A DNA stretch of 64,000 bases from Micromonospora sp. M71_S20 (GTDB taxonomy: Bacteria > Actinomycetota > Actinomycetes > Mycobacteriales > Micromonosporaceae). The position numbers were made by a program, and so were the translations under genes. The first letter of the stretch is position 1; each line of letters opens with the position of its first letter. The notes under the pieces were generated by a model, which was given only the letters and a program-made list of their open reading frames with translations, had not been told where the DNA came from and did no database searches. Location of the stretch: NCBI RefSeq assembly GCF_003664255.1, contig NZ_RCCV01000005.1, positions 198,501 to 262,500 of the forward strand, written 5' to 3'. This document shows, in pieces, positions 28,320 to 35,133 of the stretch.

Positions 28320-29586
28320 CACGACCGAGTTGCGTGACGGCCTGGCGGATCTGGCCGAGTCGGTGGTACCGACCGAGGGCTATGAAGGCAAGATCATGCG
28401 GCGGGCAGACCGGCGTCGCGGGCGGCGGCGTATCGCCGCCGGAGCCGCGGCCGCAGTATGCCTGGCGGTGCTGGTCACGATGTTTCGGGTTGTCGGATTC
28501 GGGCCCACATCGCAACTCGCTGCACCGCCGCCGGATGGCCCGTTCCTGGGCTGGTCCCCGGCGGGAGACGTGGACGCTGGCCTGGTACGTGAGGCCACCA
28601 GCGTCTGGGACCGTGCCAACTCGGCAGGCCCGCACACTGATGTTCGGGCCCTTGTCGCGACGCGCCATCCACGCCTGCGCTCGACGGTGGTAGTCCTGCA
28701 GGGATACGACAAGCAGGGCGACGCGCGGTTGGCGTTCTTCACCGGTGATCTTAACGCGGCGGACGCCTTGCGGATGCGGGTTGATCGGCCGGCGCCCGAC
28801 CCCGTGAAGACTCAGGTGATAAGTCTGGTCAGTCCACGGTTGTCCGGAGCTGCCGGCGAGGTTAGTGATGACCCTGCGGGTACCTATGCCATTGCCCTCG
28901 CCATGCCGGGCGTGACAGCGGTGCGGGTGTCGAATACCGCAGTCGATAATGAAATGATACAAGAACCGGACGGACCGACCAGTCGCCTTGTTGTAAAACG
29001 ATTCCCGCTCGCTGCGACCGCGCAGACGACGACGATCGCGGGGTTCATCAAGCCGAAGCGACCGTTCGCCAGCCTCACGAAGATGTTCGAGGTGCCTGGT
29101 GAGGACGGTGTGGACGGCGACGCGCGGGCCGTACCCGCTGAGGTAGTCGGCAGGAACGGCCAACAGATAATCGTGGCGTTCCCGAAGGATCAGGGAGTCA
29201 GGCAGGGGCAACTAGCCGTTGTCGCCGAAGGTTTGGTCGGACGCGTAACGGCAGTCGATGCCGTCCGCGGCGAAGCCACTGTCGACCTCATTACCAGCAC
29301 CGGATTCGCCGGCCAGGTGTACACGAATATCAGTAATGTTCCGGGTTCCGTACGCGGCACCGGCGGAAAGCTGGTCATGGAAGGCGTTCCCGCAGACGGT
29401 GAGATTTACCAGACCAACCGTGTCTTGATGCCGGATCCGTCCCAGCGAAGCAATCAGGTTGGCGCTGTCACGATCGGGCGAGCGTCTGCGGACAAGGCGG
29501 CAGGCGCGACCACGGTGGAGCTTACCCCGACAGCCGACCTTGCCAACCTGACCAGGTTGTCGATCATGACGCCATCCGCCCCCTGA
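28312..29586 (+). CDS. Membrane protein: anti-sigma-like head and MreC-like beta domain
   Basis: 424 residues. The ATG at 28312 lies inside the sigma gene. Residues 1-38 form a soluble head (L-R-D-G-L-A-D-L-A-E-S-V), 39-62 one membrane segment, the rest is outside. From about 275 the sequence resembles the MreC beta-barrel: V-R-Q-G-Q-L-A-V-V-A-E-G-L-V-G-R-V, then T-V-D-L-I-T-S-T-G-F, then G-T-G-G-K-L-V-M-E-G-V-P and D, G near a T-N-R-V-L turn. MreC scaffolds cell-wall synthesis. The combination suggests a sigma-controlling sensor of envelope state; this is inference. The coiled coil of real MreC is missing. Confidence 0.65.
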   Translation: MHNTTELRDGLADLAESVVPTEGYEGKIMRRADRRRGRRRIAAGAAAAVCLAVLVTMFRVVGFGPTSQLAAPPPDGPFLGWSPAGDVDAGLVREATSVWDRANSAGPHTDVRALVATRHPRLRSTVVVLQGYDKQGDARLAFFTGDLNAADALRMRVDRPAPDPVKTQVISLVSPRLSGAAGEVSDDPAGTYAIALAMPGVTAVRVSNTAVDNEMIQEPDGPTSRLVVKRFPLAATAQTTTIAGFIKPKRPFASLTKMFEVPGEDGVDGDARAVPAEVVGRNGQQIIVAFPKDQGVRQGQLAVVAEGLVGRVTAVDAVRGEATVDLITSTGFAGQVYTNISNVPGSVRGTGGKLVMEGVPADGEIYQTNRVLMPDPSQRSNQVGAVTIGRASADKAAGATTVELTPTADLANLTRLSIMTPSAP

Positions 29587-29903
29587 CGGCGCCCCGCCCA
29601 CGCAAGGATGCGCGGAGGCGACTCGCATCCTCAACAGGTTGCAGGTCAGTAGTGGACCGCGCCGCTGCCGGAAGCCTTTTGTGCGCACGTAGAGGGTGTA
29701 CTCGGCGGCGCCGGGGTTGGCGCTGCGCCGCCGGATCGTGGCTTCGTCCACGACGTGCGGACGGGTGTCGCGGGCAGGCGAGCGGTGAGCAGCGGTGCTC
29801 ATCCGGGTCGTCCTTGAGGCACGAGAGATGGGCCCGGCAACGGCGATGTTGTCGGGAGCAGGCCGGGATCCCTTTCCCGACGCCTGCCCCCTCTCGCAGC
29901 GTC

Positions 29904-29972
29904 GATCATGCACTTGTGGTGGGAAGTAACTCCCTATACGCCCCATCCGCGGGGCACCACAACTGCATGATC
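29904..29972. repeat. 18-bp inverted repeat with 33-base spacer
   Basis: GATCATGCACTTGTGGTG (29904-29921) is matched in inverted form by CACCACAACTGCATGATC (29955-29972), 17 of 18 positions. The spacer contains CGCGGG-type pairing. The outward GATCATGC ends look like terminal repeats of a very small element, or the whole is a long hairpin. Confidence 0.65.
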
Positions 29973-29975
29973 GGC

Positions 29976-30013
29976 GCCGTCAAAGGTCGGTGCCGTCAAA
30001 GGTCGGTGCCGTC
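29976..30013. repeat. 16-bp tandem repeat, 2.4 copies
   Basis: GCCGTCAAAGGTCGGT occurs at 29976-29991 and 29992-30007, followed by a third partial copy GCCGTC. Exact copies point to recent slippage. Confidence 0.8.
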
Positions 30014-30041
30014 GGGGGCCGGCGTTTGGTGGGGGCGCGTA

Positions 30042-30087
30042 AGCGCAAACGCCCGGCCGATCCTCGGATCTGCCGGGCGTTTGCGCT
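30042..30087 (-). terminator. Terminator of tRNA-Ser(CGA)
   Basis: AGCGCAAACGCCCGGC (30042-30057) pairs perfectly over 16 bp with GCCGGGCGTTTGCGCT (30072-30087), 14-base loop, ten bases past the tRNA 3' end. Confidence 0.75.
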
Positions 30088-30096
30088 GTTCATGAG

Positions 30097-30183
30097 CGGT
30101 GGCGGCGGGATTTGAACCCGCGGAGGGCGTAAACCCTCACACGCTTTCGAGGCGTGCTCCTTAGGCCACTCGGACACGCCACC
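30097..30183 (-). tRNA. tRNA-Ser (anticodon CGA)
   Basis: 87 bases on the minus strand. GGTGGCG pairs with CGCCACC, discriminator G; the anticodon loop CTCGAAA gives anticodon CGA, which reads TCG. Long variable arm with GTGAGGGTTTACGCCC-type pairing and GTTCAAATC T-loop. CCA is not encoded. Confidence 0.97.
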
Positions 30184-30258
30184 GCCGAGAAGGGTACATG
30201 ACCCCGGGTTCGGACGCCGAACCGGTATGCCCGGGGACGGCCTGGCAGGATCCTTGCC

Positions 30259-30966
30259 ATGAGTACGCACATCGGCGCGAAGCCGGGAGAGATCGCCGAG
30301 CGGGTCCTGATGCCGGGCGACCCGCTGCGGGCCAAGTGGATCGCGGAGACCTACCTCGAGGGCGCGCAGTGCTACTCGACGGTCCGGGGCATGCTGGGCT
30401 TCACCGGCCGCTGGAACGGCGTCGAGGTCTCCGTCCAGGGCTCCGGCATGGGCATGCCCTCCGCCTCCATCTACGCCCACGAGCTGGTCAACGAGTACGG
30501 CGTGAAGAGCCTGATCCGGGTCGGTTCCTGCGGGGCCCTGACCGAGGACCTGCGGCTGCGCGACGTGATCGCCGCCATCGGCTCGTCCACCGACTCGAAC
30601 ATGAACCGGATGCGCTTCGACGGGCTGATCGACTACGCCCCGGTGGCCGACTTCGGGCTGCTGCGTACGTCGGTCGAGGTGGCCGAGCGGCGCGGCATCG
30701 CGATGCGGGTCGGGCCGATCCTGGCGGCGGACGCCTTCTACACCGACCGCCCGGACCTCTACGACAGCCTCGCCGACTACGGCGTGCTGGCGGTGGAGAT
30801 GGAGTCGGCGGCGCTCTACACGATCGCGGCCCGGTTCAAGGCCCGCGCGCTGACCCTGCTGACCGTCAGCGACCACATCAAGACCGGCGAGAAGACCACC
30901 TCCGAGGAGCGTGAGCAGACCTTCAGCCAGATGGTCGAGATCGCCCTGGACACGATCGTCGCCTGA
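30259..30966 (+). CDS. deoD: Purine nucleoside phosphorylase, DeoD type
   Basis: 235 residues, the length of hexameric PNP. It cleaves purine (deoxy)ribonucleosides with phosphate to free base and ribose-1-phosphate for salvage. M-P-G-D-P-L-R-A-K (17-25) binds phosphate, G-S-G-M-G-M-P-S-A near 67-75, R-V-G-S-C-G-A near 91-97, V-E-M-E-S-A-A near 179-185, and D near 204 in T-V-S-D-H is the catalytic acid. It stands alone with its own terminator. Confidence 0.96.
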   Translation: MSTHIGAKPGEIAERVLMPGDPLRAKWIAETYLEGAQCYSTVRGMLGFTGRWNGVEVSVQGSGMGMPSASIYAHELVNEYGVKSLIRVGSCGALTEDLRLRDVIAAIGSSTDSNMNRMRFDGLIDYAPVADFGLLRTSVEVAERRGIAMRVGPILAADAFYTDRPDLYDSLADYGVLAVEMESAALYTIAARFKARALTLLTVSDHIKTGEKTTSEEREQTFSQMVEIALDTIVA

Positions 30967-30978
30967 GTTCCGTTCGGC

Positions 30979-31015
30979 AGCCGCCCCGTCGTCCTCCCGG
31001 ACGGCGGGGCGGTTT
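30979..31015 (+). terminator. Intrinsic terminator of deoD
   Basis: A CCGCCCCG/CGGGGCGG stem with extra inner pairs is followed by TTTCGTG, 15 bases after the deoD stop. Confidence 0.65.
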
Positions 31016-31045
31016 CGTGACCACGGTCACGCGGGAAAACTATAC

Positions 31046-31057
31046 GAACGGTCGTTC
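31046..31057. promoter_or_regulatory. Palindromic operator before the TetR gene
   Basis: GAACGGTCGTTC is a perfect 12-bp inverted repeat 20 bases before the TetR start, within an A/T-rich promoter stretch (ATAC before, TTATTCATTA after). Its form (ACGAACGGTCGTTCTT) is typical of TetR-family sites, so the regulator probably represses its own operon. Confidence 0.65.
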
Positions 31058-31077
31058 TTATTCATTAGCCTCAGCCC

Positions 31078-31716
31078 ATGACAGTCGACGGACGCGTCGC
31101 GCGGGGCGACCGGACTCGCACCGCCGCGCTGGACGCCGCCGTGGTGCTCGCCACCGAGGTCGGCCTGCACGGGCTCTCCCTCGCCCAGCTCGCCGACACC
31201 CTCGGCGTCAGCAAGTCCGGCCTCTTCGCGCACTGGGGTTCCAAGGAGGCGCTCCAGCTCGCCACCGTCGACCGGGCGGTCGAGCAGCAGCGGCAACGGA
31301 TCATCGAGCCGGCTCTGCGTGCCCCCCGGGGCGTACGGCGGCTCTGGGCGCTGCACCAGGCCCGGATCGACTTCTTCGCCGCCCGGGTGCTTCCCGGCGG
31401 TTGCTTCTTCGCCAGCGCCGACTTCGAGTACAACGCGCGTCCCGGCCCGGTCCGGGACCGGCTCGCCGAGGTGTTCGGCCGCTGGACCGCGTTCCTCGAA
31501 CAACTCGTCCGCGAGGCGGTCGCCGCCGGCGAGCTTCCCGCCGACGTGGACGTCCCTCAGCTGGCGTACGAGATCGACGCGCTCGGGATCACCGCCGCGA
31601 TGCGCTCCCGCCTGCTGGACCCCGACACCGCCTACCGGCACGCCCGCCAGGGCCTGCTGAACCGCCTGCGGGCACTGTGCCCCGATCCGAACCTGCTACC
31701 GGAAGGCATCTCATGA
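31078..31716 (+). CDS. TetR/AcrR-family repressor
   Basis: 212 residues. N-terminal helix-turn-helix: A-A-L-D-A-A-V-V-L-A-T-E-V-G-L-H-G-L-S-L-A-Q-L-A-D-T-L-G-V-S-K-S-G-L-F-A-H-W-G-S-K-E (about 15-57), then an all-helical ligand domain with two cysteines-free core and G-G-C-F-F-A-S near 104. It most likely controls the overlapping thioesterase gene and itself through the palindrome at 31046. The effector is probably a lipid-like or acyl-CoA ligand, judging by the partner. Confidence 0.9.
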   Translation: MTVDGRVARGDRTRTAALDAAVVLATEVGLHGLSLAQLADTLGVSKSGLFAHWGSKEALQLATVDRAVEQQRQRIIEPALRAPRGVRRLWALHQARIDFFAARVLPGGCFFASADFEYNARPGPVRDRLAEVFGRWTAFLEQLVREAVAAGELPADVDVPQLAYEIDALGITAAMRSRLLDPDTAYRHARQGLLNRLRALCPDPNLLPEGIS

Positions 31717-32180
31717 GCCAGGCCATCGTCGACCAGCCCGCCGCCGAGTTCGGTCACGTCGCGCACGTCGCGGTGCACTTCGACGACCTCGACGCGTTCG
31801 GCCTGCTGCACAACGCCCGGTACGCGGTGCTGCTCGAACGGGCCCTGACCGGATACTGGGCGGAGCACGGCGTCTCGTTCCAGGGCGGGCGGCGCAGCGC
31901 GCCGGACGTCTTCCACGCCGTACGCGAGTTCACCATCAGCTACCGGACGCCGGTCACCGGGACCGGACCCGTGGCGGTGCACTTCTGGCTCGACCACTTC
32001 GGCACCAGCAGCGCCCGGTACGCCTACCGGTTCCAGTCGGTGGACGGCGGCACGGTGCACGCGGAGGGCGCGCGGGCGATCGTCCGGCTCGACCCGGCGA
32101 CCCTGCGCCCCACCCCGTGGACCGACACCGCCCGCGCGGTGGCCGCGACCCTGCTCCGGCCCGCCCCGACGGGTGCCTGA
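31713..32180 (+). CDS. Hotdog-fold acyl-CoA thioesterase (4HBT family)
   Basis: 155 residues; the ATG overlaps the TetR stop (ATGA). V-H-F-D-D-L-D-A-F-G-L-L-H-N-A-R-Y near 22-38 is the 4-hydroxybenzoyl-CoA thioesterase signature with the catalytic aspartate, followed by the central helix and a five-strand sheet. It hydrolyses an acyl- or aryl-CoA ester; the chain is unknown. The genes form a two-gene repressor/enzyme unit. Confidence 0.88.
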   Translation: MSQAIVDQPAAEFGHVAHVAVHFDDLDAFGLLHNARYAVLLERALTGYWAEHGVSFQGGRRSAPDVFHAVREFTISYRTPVTGTGPVAVHFWLDHFGTSSARYAYRFQSVDGGTVHAEGARAIVRLDPATLRPTPWTDTARAVAATLLRPAPTGA

Positions 32181-32185
32181 GCCGG

Positions 32186-32830
32186 TCAGCGGAAGAAGGC
32201 GCGCAGGATGGCGGCGCTCTCCGACTCCAGGACGCCGCCGTAGACCTCCGGCCGGTGGTTGAGCCGGCGGTCGCGCAGCACGTCCCACAACGATCCGGCC
32301 GCCCCGGTCTTGGGCTCCCAGGCGCCGAAGACCACGGTTGACACCCGGGCCAGCACCAGCGCGCCCGCGCACATCGTGCAGGGTTCCAGGGTGACGACCA
32401 GGGTGCAGCCGTCGAGCCGCCAGCGGCCCAGCCGCTCGGCGGCCCGGCGCAGCGCCAGCACCTCGGCGTGCGCGGTCGGGTCGCCGGTCAGCTCCCGCTC
32501 GTTGCGCCCGGTCGCCAGCTCGGTGCCGTCCGGCCCGTAGAGCACGGCGCCGACCGGGATGTCGTCGGCGGCGTCGGGGCCCGCGCCGGCCGGGCTGTCG
32601 GGCCCGGTCACGGCCACTTCCAGCGCCCGGCGCATCCACAGCTCGTGCCGCTGCCGCCGGCCGGCGCCGTCCGGATCGGCCAGCCCCTCGTGGGCGCCGG
32701 GCCCGACCCGGCCCGCCGCGCCCGGGGTCGGCTGCCCGGGGCGTACGGTGCCCAGCGCCGGATCGGTGGCGTCGGCCGGCTCGGCGCCGCCCGCCCCGGC
32801 CCGGCCCGGCCCGGACGGCTCAGACCTCAC
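32186..32830 (-). CDS. tadA: tRNA adenosine(34) deaminase TadA, N-terminally extended
   Basis: 214 residues from GTG 32830, against 150-170 usual. It changes A34 to inosine in tRNA-Arg(ACG). H-A-E-V near 120 (catalytic His and Glu) and P-C-x-x-C (E-P-C-T-M-C, near 150) bind zinc. The first 58 residues are Gly/Pro-rich; the conserved part begins R-H-E-L-W-M-R-R-A-L. ATG 32635 would give a 149-residue protein but cuts into that motif. The upstream partner gene ends inside this gene (11-base overlap), which supports the GTG and coupling. Confidence 0.9.
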   Translation of the reverse strand: MRSEPSGPGRAGAGGAEPADATDPALGTVRPGQPTPGAAGRVGPGAHEGLADPDGAGRRQRHELWMRRALEVAVTGPDSPAGAGPDAADDIPVGAVLYGPDGTELATGRNERELTGDPTAHAEVLALRRAAERLGRWRLDGCTLVVTLEPCTMCAGALVLARVSTVVFGAWEPKTGAAGSLWDVLRDRRLNHRPEVYGGVLESESAAILRAFFR

Positions 32831-33347
32831 GCAGTTCCTCGACCTCGTCGGCGCAGCCGAGCACCTGGCACACCTCGGCGGTGACGTCGCCCGGCATCAT
32901 GCCCTCCTGCGCGCAGAGGTTGAGCAGCTTCTGCGCGGAGATGCCCAGGTCGGCCAGGAGGTCGGCCTCGCCGACCGGGTCGGCCTCGGGGTCGACGGCG
33001 GGCTGCTCGGTGTCATCGTCGCCGCGGCCGGACGGGCGCGGCTCCTCGGTGTCGTCCAGCCCGGTCACCGAGGTCTTCAGGTCCCCGACCAGCAGGGCGC
33101 CCAGCCGGGACTCCTCGGCGTAGGCCGAGTCGGAGCCGAAGACCCGCAGGTCCTCCCCCTCGTCCAGGCGCATGACCACCAGGTACGTGTCGTCCGCCTC
33201 GACGAAGAGCAGCGACAGGTCGGCGTCGGAGTCGACGTCGCGCAGCCGGTCGGCGACGTCCTCGATGTCGGTGACGCCCCGCAGGTTCACCTCGGCGGCC
33301 GTCCAACCGCTGTCGTCACGTACGACGGCCGCAGCGAAGTACGACAC
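32820..33347 (-). CDS. TadA-associated protein
   Basis: 175 residues, acidic. It begins M-S-Y-F-A-A-A-V-V-R-D-D-S-G-W (GTG 33347) and matches the small proteins that sit before tadA across actinobacteria and are named for that position only. A middle linker (about 100-125) is Asp/Glu-rich; the last 45 residues (L-L-A-D-L-G-I-S-A-Q-K-L-L-N-L-C) resemble a small helical domain. Function untested as far as I know. Confidence 0.85.
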   Translation of the reverse strand: MSYFAAAVVRDDSGWTAAEVNLRGVTDIEDVADRLRDVDSDADLSLLFVEADDTYLVVMRLDEGEDLRVFGSDSAYAEESRLGALLVGDLKTSVTGLDDTEEPRPSGRGDDDTEQPAVDPEADPVGEADLLADLGISAQKLLNLCAQEGMMPGDVTAEVCQVLGCADEVEELREV

Positions 33348-33469
33348 GGTTCCCCCAAAAGAGCCTCGGCAGGCCGACCCGTTACGCGTGCACGTTAGCC
33401 GGTCGGGTCGGCAGGCGACCGGTCAACGCCCCGAAGGGCCGGTCAATCCTGGGGAAAGTCTGCCTGTCG

Positions 33470-33637
33470 TCAGCCGGCGACCCGGCGGCGGGTGGCGATT
33501 AGCTCCCGCAGGCGCTCGCTGCGCACCCGCTGCGGCCGTACGCGCTGGCGTACCGCCCGGGCGCCCGCCAACTCGGCGAGGAGCTGCTGGCGACGGCGGC
33601 TGCGCTCGGGGTCGAGCCGCGGAGTGGTCCAGGCCAT
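33470..33637 (-). CDS. Small basic protein, 55 residues
   Basis: M-A-W-T-T-P-R-L-D-P-E-R-S-R-R-R-Q-Q-L-L-A-E-L-A-G begins a short arginine-rich, helical protein. Codon third positions are GC-rich in this frame and the start has no rival, but the ribosome site is weak (a GGCGTTAT stretch). It could be a real small protein or chance; no family is recognised. Confidence 0.45.
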   Translation of the reverse strand: MAWTTPRLDPERSRRRQQLLAELAGARAVRQRVRPQRVRSERLRELIATRRRVAG

Positions 33638-33780
33638 AACGCCGAGGGTGCCGAGTTCGGGCGGCCACGTCAAGGCGGGATTCGCTGCGCAGCCGGCCCG
33701 CGACGCAGCGCAGCCACGGGCCGGCCGGAGCGGGTCCCCGGCGGCGGGTCGCGGCCCGGGCGGGAGGGGCCGGACCGGGC

Positions 33781-34173
33781 TCACCAGAGCGGCCAGTCCC
33801 CGCTCGACGCCCACCGCACCGTCACGATGGCGGCGGCGATGCTCCACCCGCCGGCGGTGACGATCGCGATCCCGGTGGCCACGCCCCGGTCGCCCGCGCG
33901 GACCAGCAGCAGCGCGGCCAGCCAGGCCAGCCCGCCGGCCAGCAGCGTCCACCAGGCGTAACCGGACACGCCGCGACCGAGCAGGCCGAACAGGAGCAGC
34001 CAGACGGCCGCCACGGCGGCGCCGGACGCGACGCCCGCGCCGGTGACCGGGTGCGGTTCGCGGTAGGTGGGCTGGGACGGCGGCCCGGACGGGAAGAGCC
34101 CCGAGGGGACCCGTGGCGCCGGCCGGAACCCGGCGTCCGGCTCGGGCGGGTAGGCGTACCGTCCGGTCGTCAT
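33781..34173 (-). CDS. Small membrane protein
   Basis: 130 residues, ATG 34173 with GAAGGGGAGG upstream. Residues 1-45 are polar and Pro/Tyr-rich; three to four hydrophobic segments follow (47-66, 73-91, 98-120). No family recognised. It is divergent from the peptidase lipoprotein gene, with 60 bases between the starts that must hold both promoters. Confidence 0.7.
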   Translation of the reverse strand: MTTGRYAYPPEPDAGFRPAPRVPSGLFPSGPPSQPTYREPHPVTGAGVASGAAVAAVWLLLFGLLGRGVSGYAWWTLLAGGLAWLAALLLVRAGDRGVATGIAIVTAGGWSIAAAIVTVRWASSGDWPLW

Positions 34174-34233
34174 CGACCCCTCCCCTTCTGCCGTGCGCCT
34201 CCACCACCGTACCGACTCTGTCAGGATGACCGG

Positions 34234-34962
34234 ATGCCCTCGCCGACGATCGGACGCCGCGCGCGCCCTGCGTACCCGGTCCTGCTGGTGCTCGTGCCGG
34301 TGCTGGCCGCCGGCTGCGCGACGACGCGGCCCGGGACGACGCCGGGCGAACCCCGGCCGAGCCTGCCGGCGACAGCCGGGCAGCCCGCGCCGCCGGCCGC
34401 GACCCCGACCGGCCCGTCGACCGCGCCGACCCGCGCCGGGCTGCCGCACGTCTTCCCGGTACGCGCGGCGGGCGTCGCCTACCACCCGACCCACTCGGCC
34501 TACCCGGGGACGGACATCTTCGCCGACTGCGGCGAGCCGGTCGTGGCGGTGACCGACGGCGTGCTGCTGGAGGTCAGCCGGGTCGACCGGTTCGACAAGC
34601 GCGGGCCGCGGGGGCCGCACAACGGCGGGCTGTCGGTGTCGCTGCTCGGCGACGACGGGGTGCGCTACTACGGCTCGCACCTGCGCCGCATCGCCGACGG
34701 CATCGACGCCGGGGTACGCGTGCGCGCCGGGCAGCGGCTCGGCGAGGTGGGCCGGACCGGGAATGCGAACAACGTCTGCCACCTGCACTTCGGCATCTCC
34801 CCGCCGTGCACCGGCCGGGACGGCTGGTGGATCCGCCGGGGCGTGGTCTGGCCGGCGCCGTACCTCAACTCGTGGCGGCGCAAGGGCAACAAGGAACCGG
34901 CCGCCGAGGTGGCCGCCTGGCACCGCCGGCACGGCTGCCCGAAGGCGCCGCCGGCCGCCTGA
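34234..34962 (+). CDS. M23-family (LytM type) peptidase-like lipoprotein
   Basis: 242 residues. Lipobox L-A-A-G-C (C28), a Pro/Thr linker to about 68, then the M23 domain. H87 or H84 and D94 in H-P-T-H-S-A-Y-P-G-T-D, H149 in Y-Y-G-S-H-L, and H183-L-H185 are the four zinc and catalytic positions of LytM peptidases, which cut peptidoglycan cross-bridges. All needed residues seem present. It would act outside the membrane in wall remodelling. Confidence 0.87.
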   Translation: MPSPTIGRRARPAYPVLLVLVPVLAAGCATTRPGTTPGEPRPSLPATAGQPAPPAATPTGPSTAPTRAGLPHVFPVRAAGVAYHPTHSAYPGTDIFADCGEPVVAVTDGVLLEVSRVDRFDKRGPRGPHNGGLSVSLLGDDGVRYYGSHLRRIADGIDAGVRVRAGQRLGEVGRTGNANNVCHLHFGISPPCTGRDGWWIRRGVVWPAPYLNSWRRKGNKEPAAEVAAWHRRHGCPKAPPAA

Positions 34963-35008
34963 CGACCGCTCCCGTTTGTCGTCATCAGCGCTTCATCGGT
35001 CGGAAACA

Positions 35009-35061
35009 TTGACGGAAGTCTCGGCGCTGGGCTAGCGTCCCGCTGCAAGAGAGCGCTCTCT
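35009..35061 (+). promoter_or_regulatory. Promoter and LacI-type operator of the glucanase gene
   Basis: TTGACG (35009-35014) and TAGCGT (35033-35038) are 18 bases apart, a plausible main-sigma promoter. Ten bases later AGAGAGCGCTCTCT (35048-35061) is a perfect 14-bp palindrome with the central GCGC of LacI-family sites such as CebR in streptomycetes. Bound just after the start of transcription, a repressor would block it until sugar is present. Confidence 0.6.
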
Positions 35062-35133
35062 GAGGCCACTTTCCACACAATTCGCCCGCAGAACGCGCCC
35101 GTCCCCGACCGGCGCTCCCCGACCGGAGGCACT

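Larger units (their letters stand above)
29587..30096. other. Non-coding, repeat-bearing stretch beside tRNA-Ser(CGA)
   Basis: 510 bases. No frame on either strand has a family or good start; minus-strand frames between 29660 and 29800 may be a worn gene piece. It holds an 18-bp inverted repeat (29904-29972), a 16-bp tandem repeat (29976-30013) and the terminator of the tRNA (30042-30087). The tRNA 3' end is not repeated at the left edge, so no attachment site pair is seen. Confidence 0.5.

Noticed and set aside
27700..30183. An integrated element using tRNA-Ser(CGA) as attachment site
   Set aside because: No integrase gene and no second copy of the tRNA 3' end were found near 27700, so I report only a lower-GC patch.
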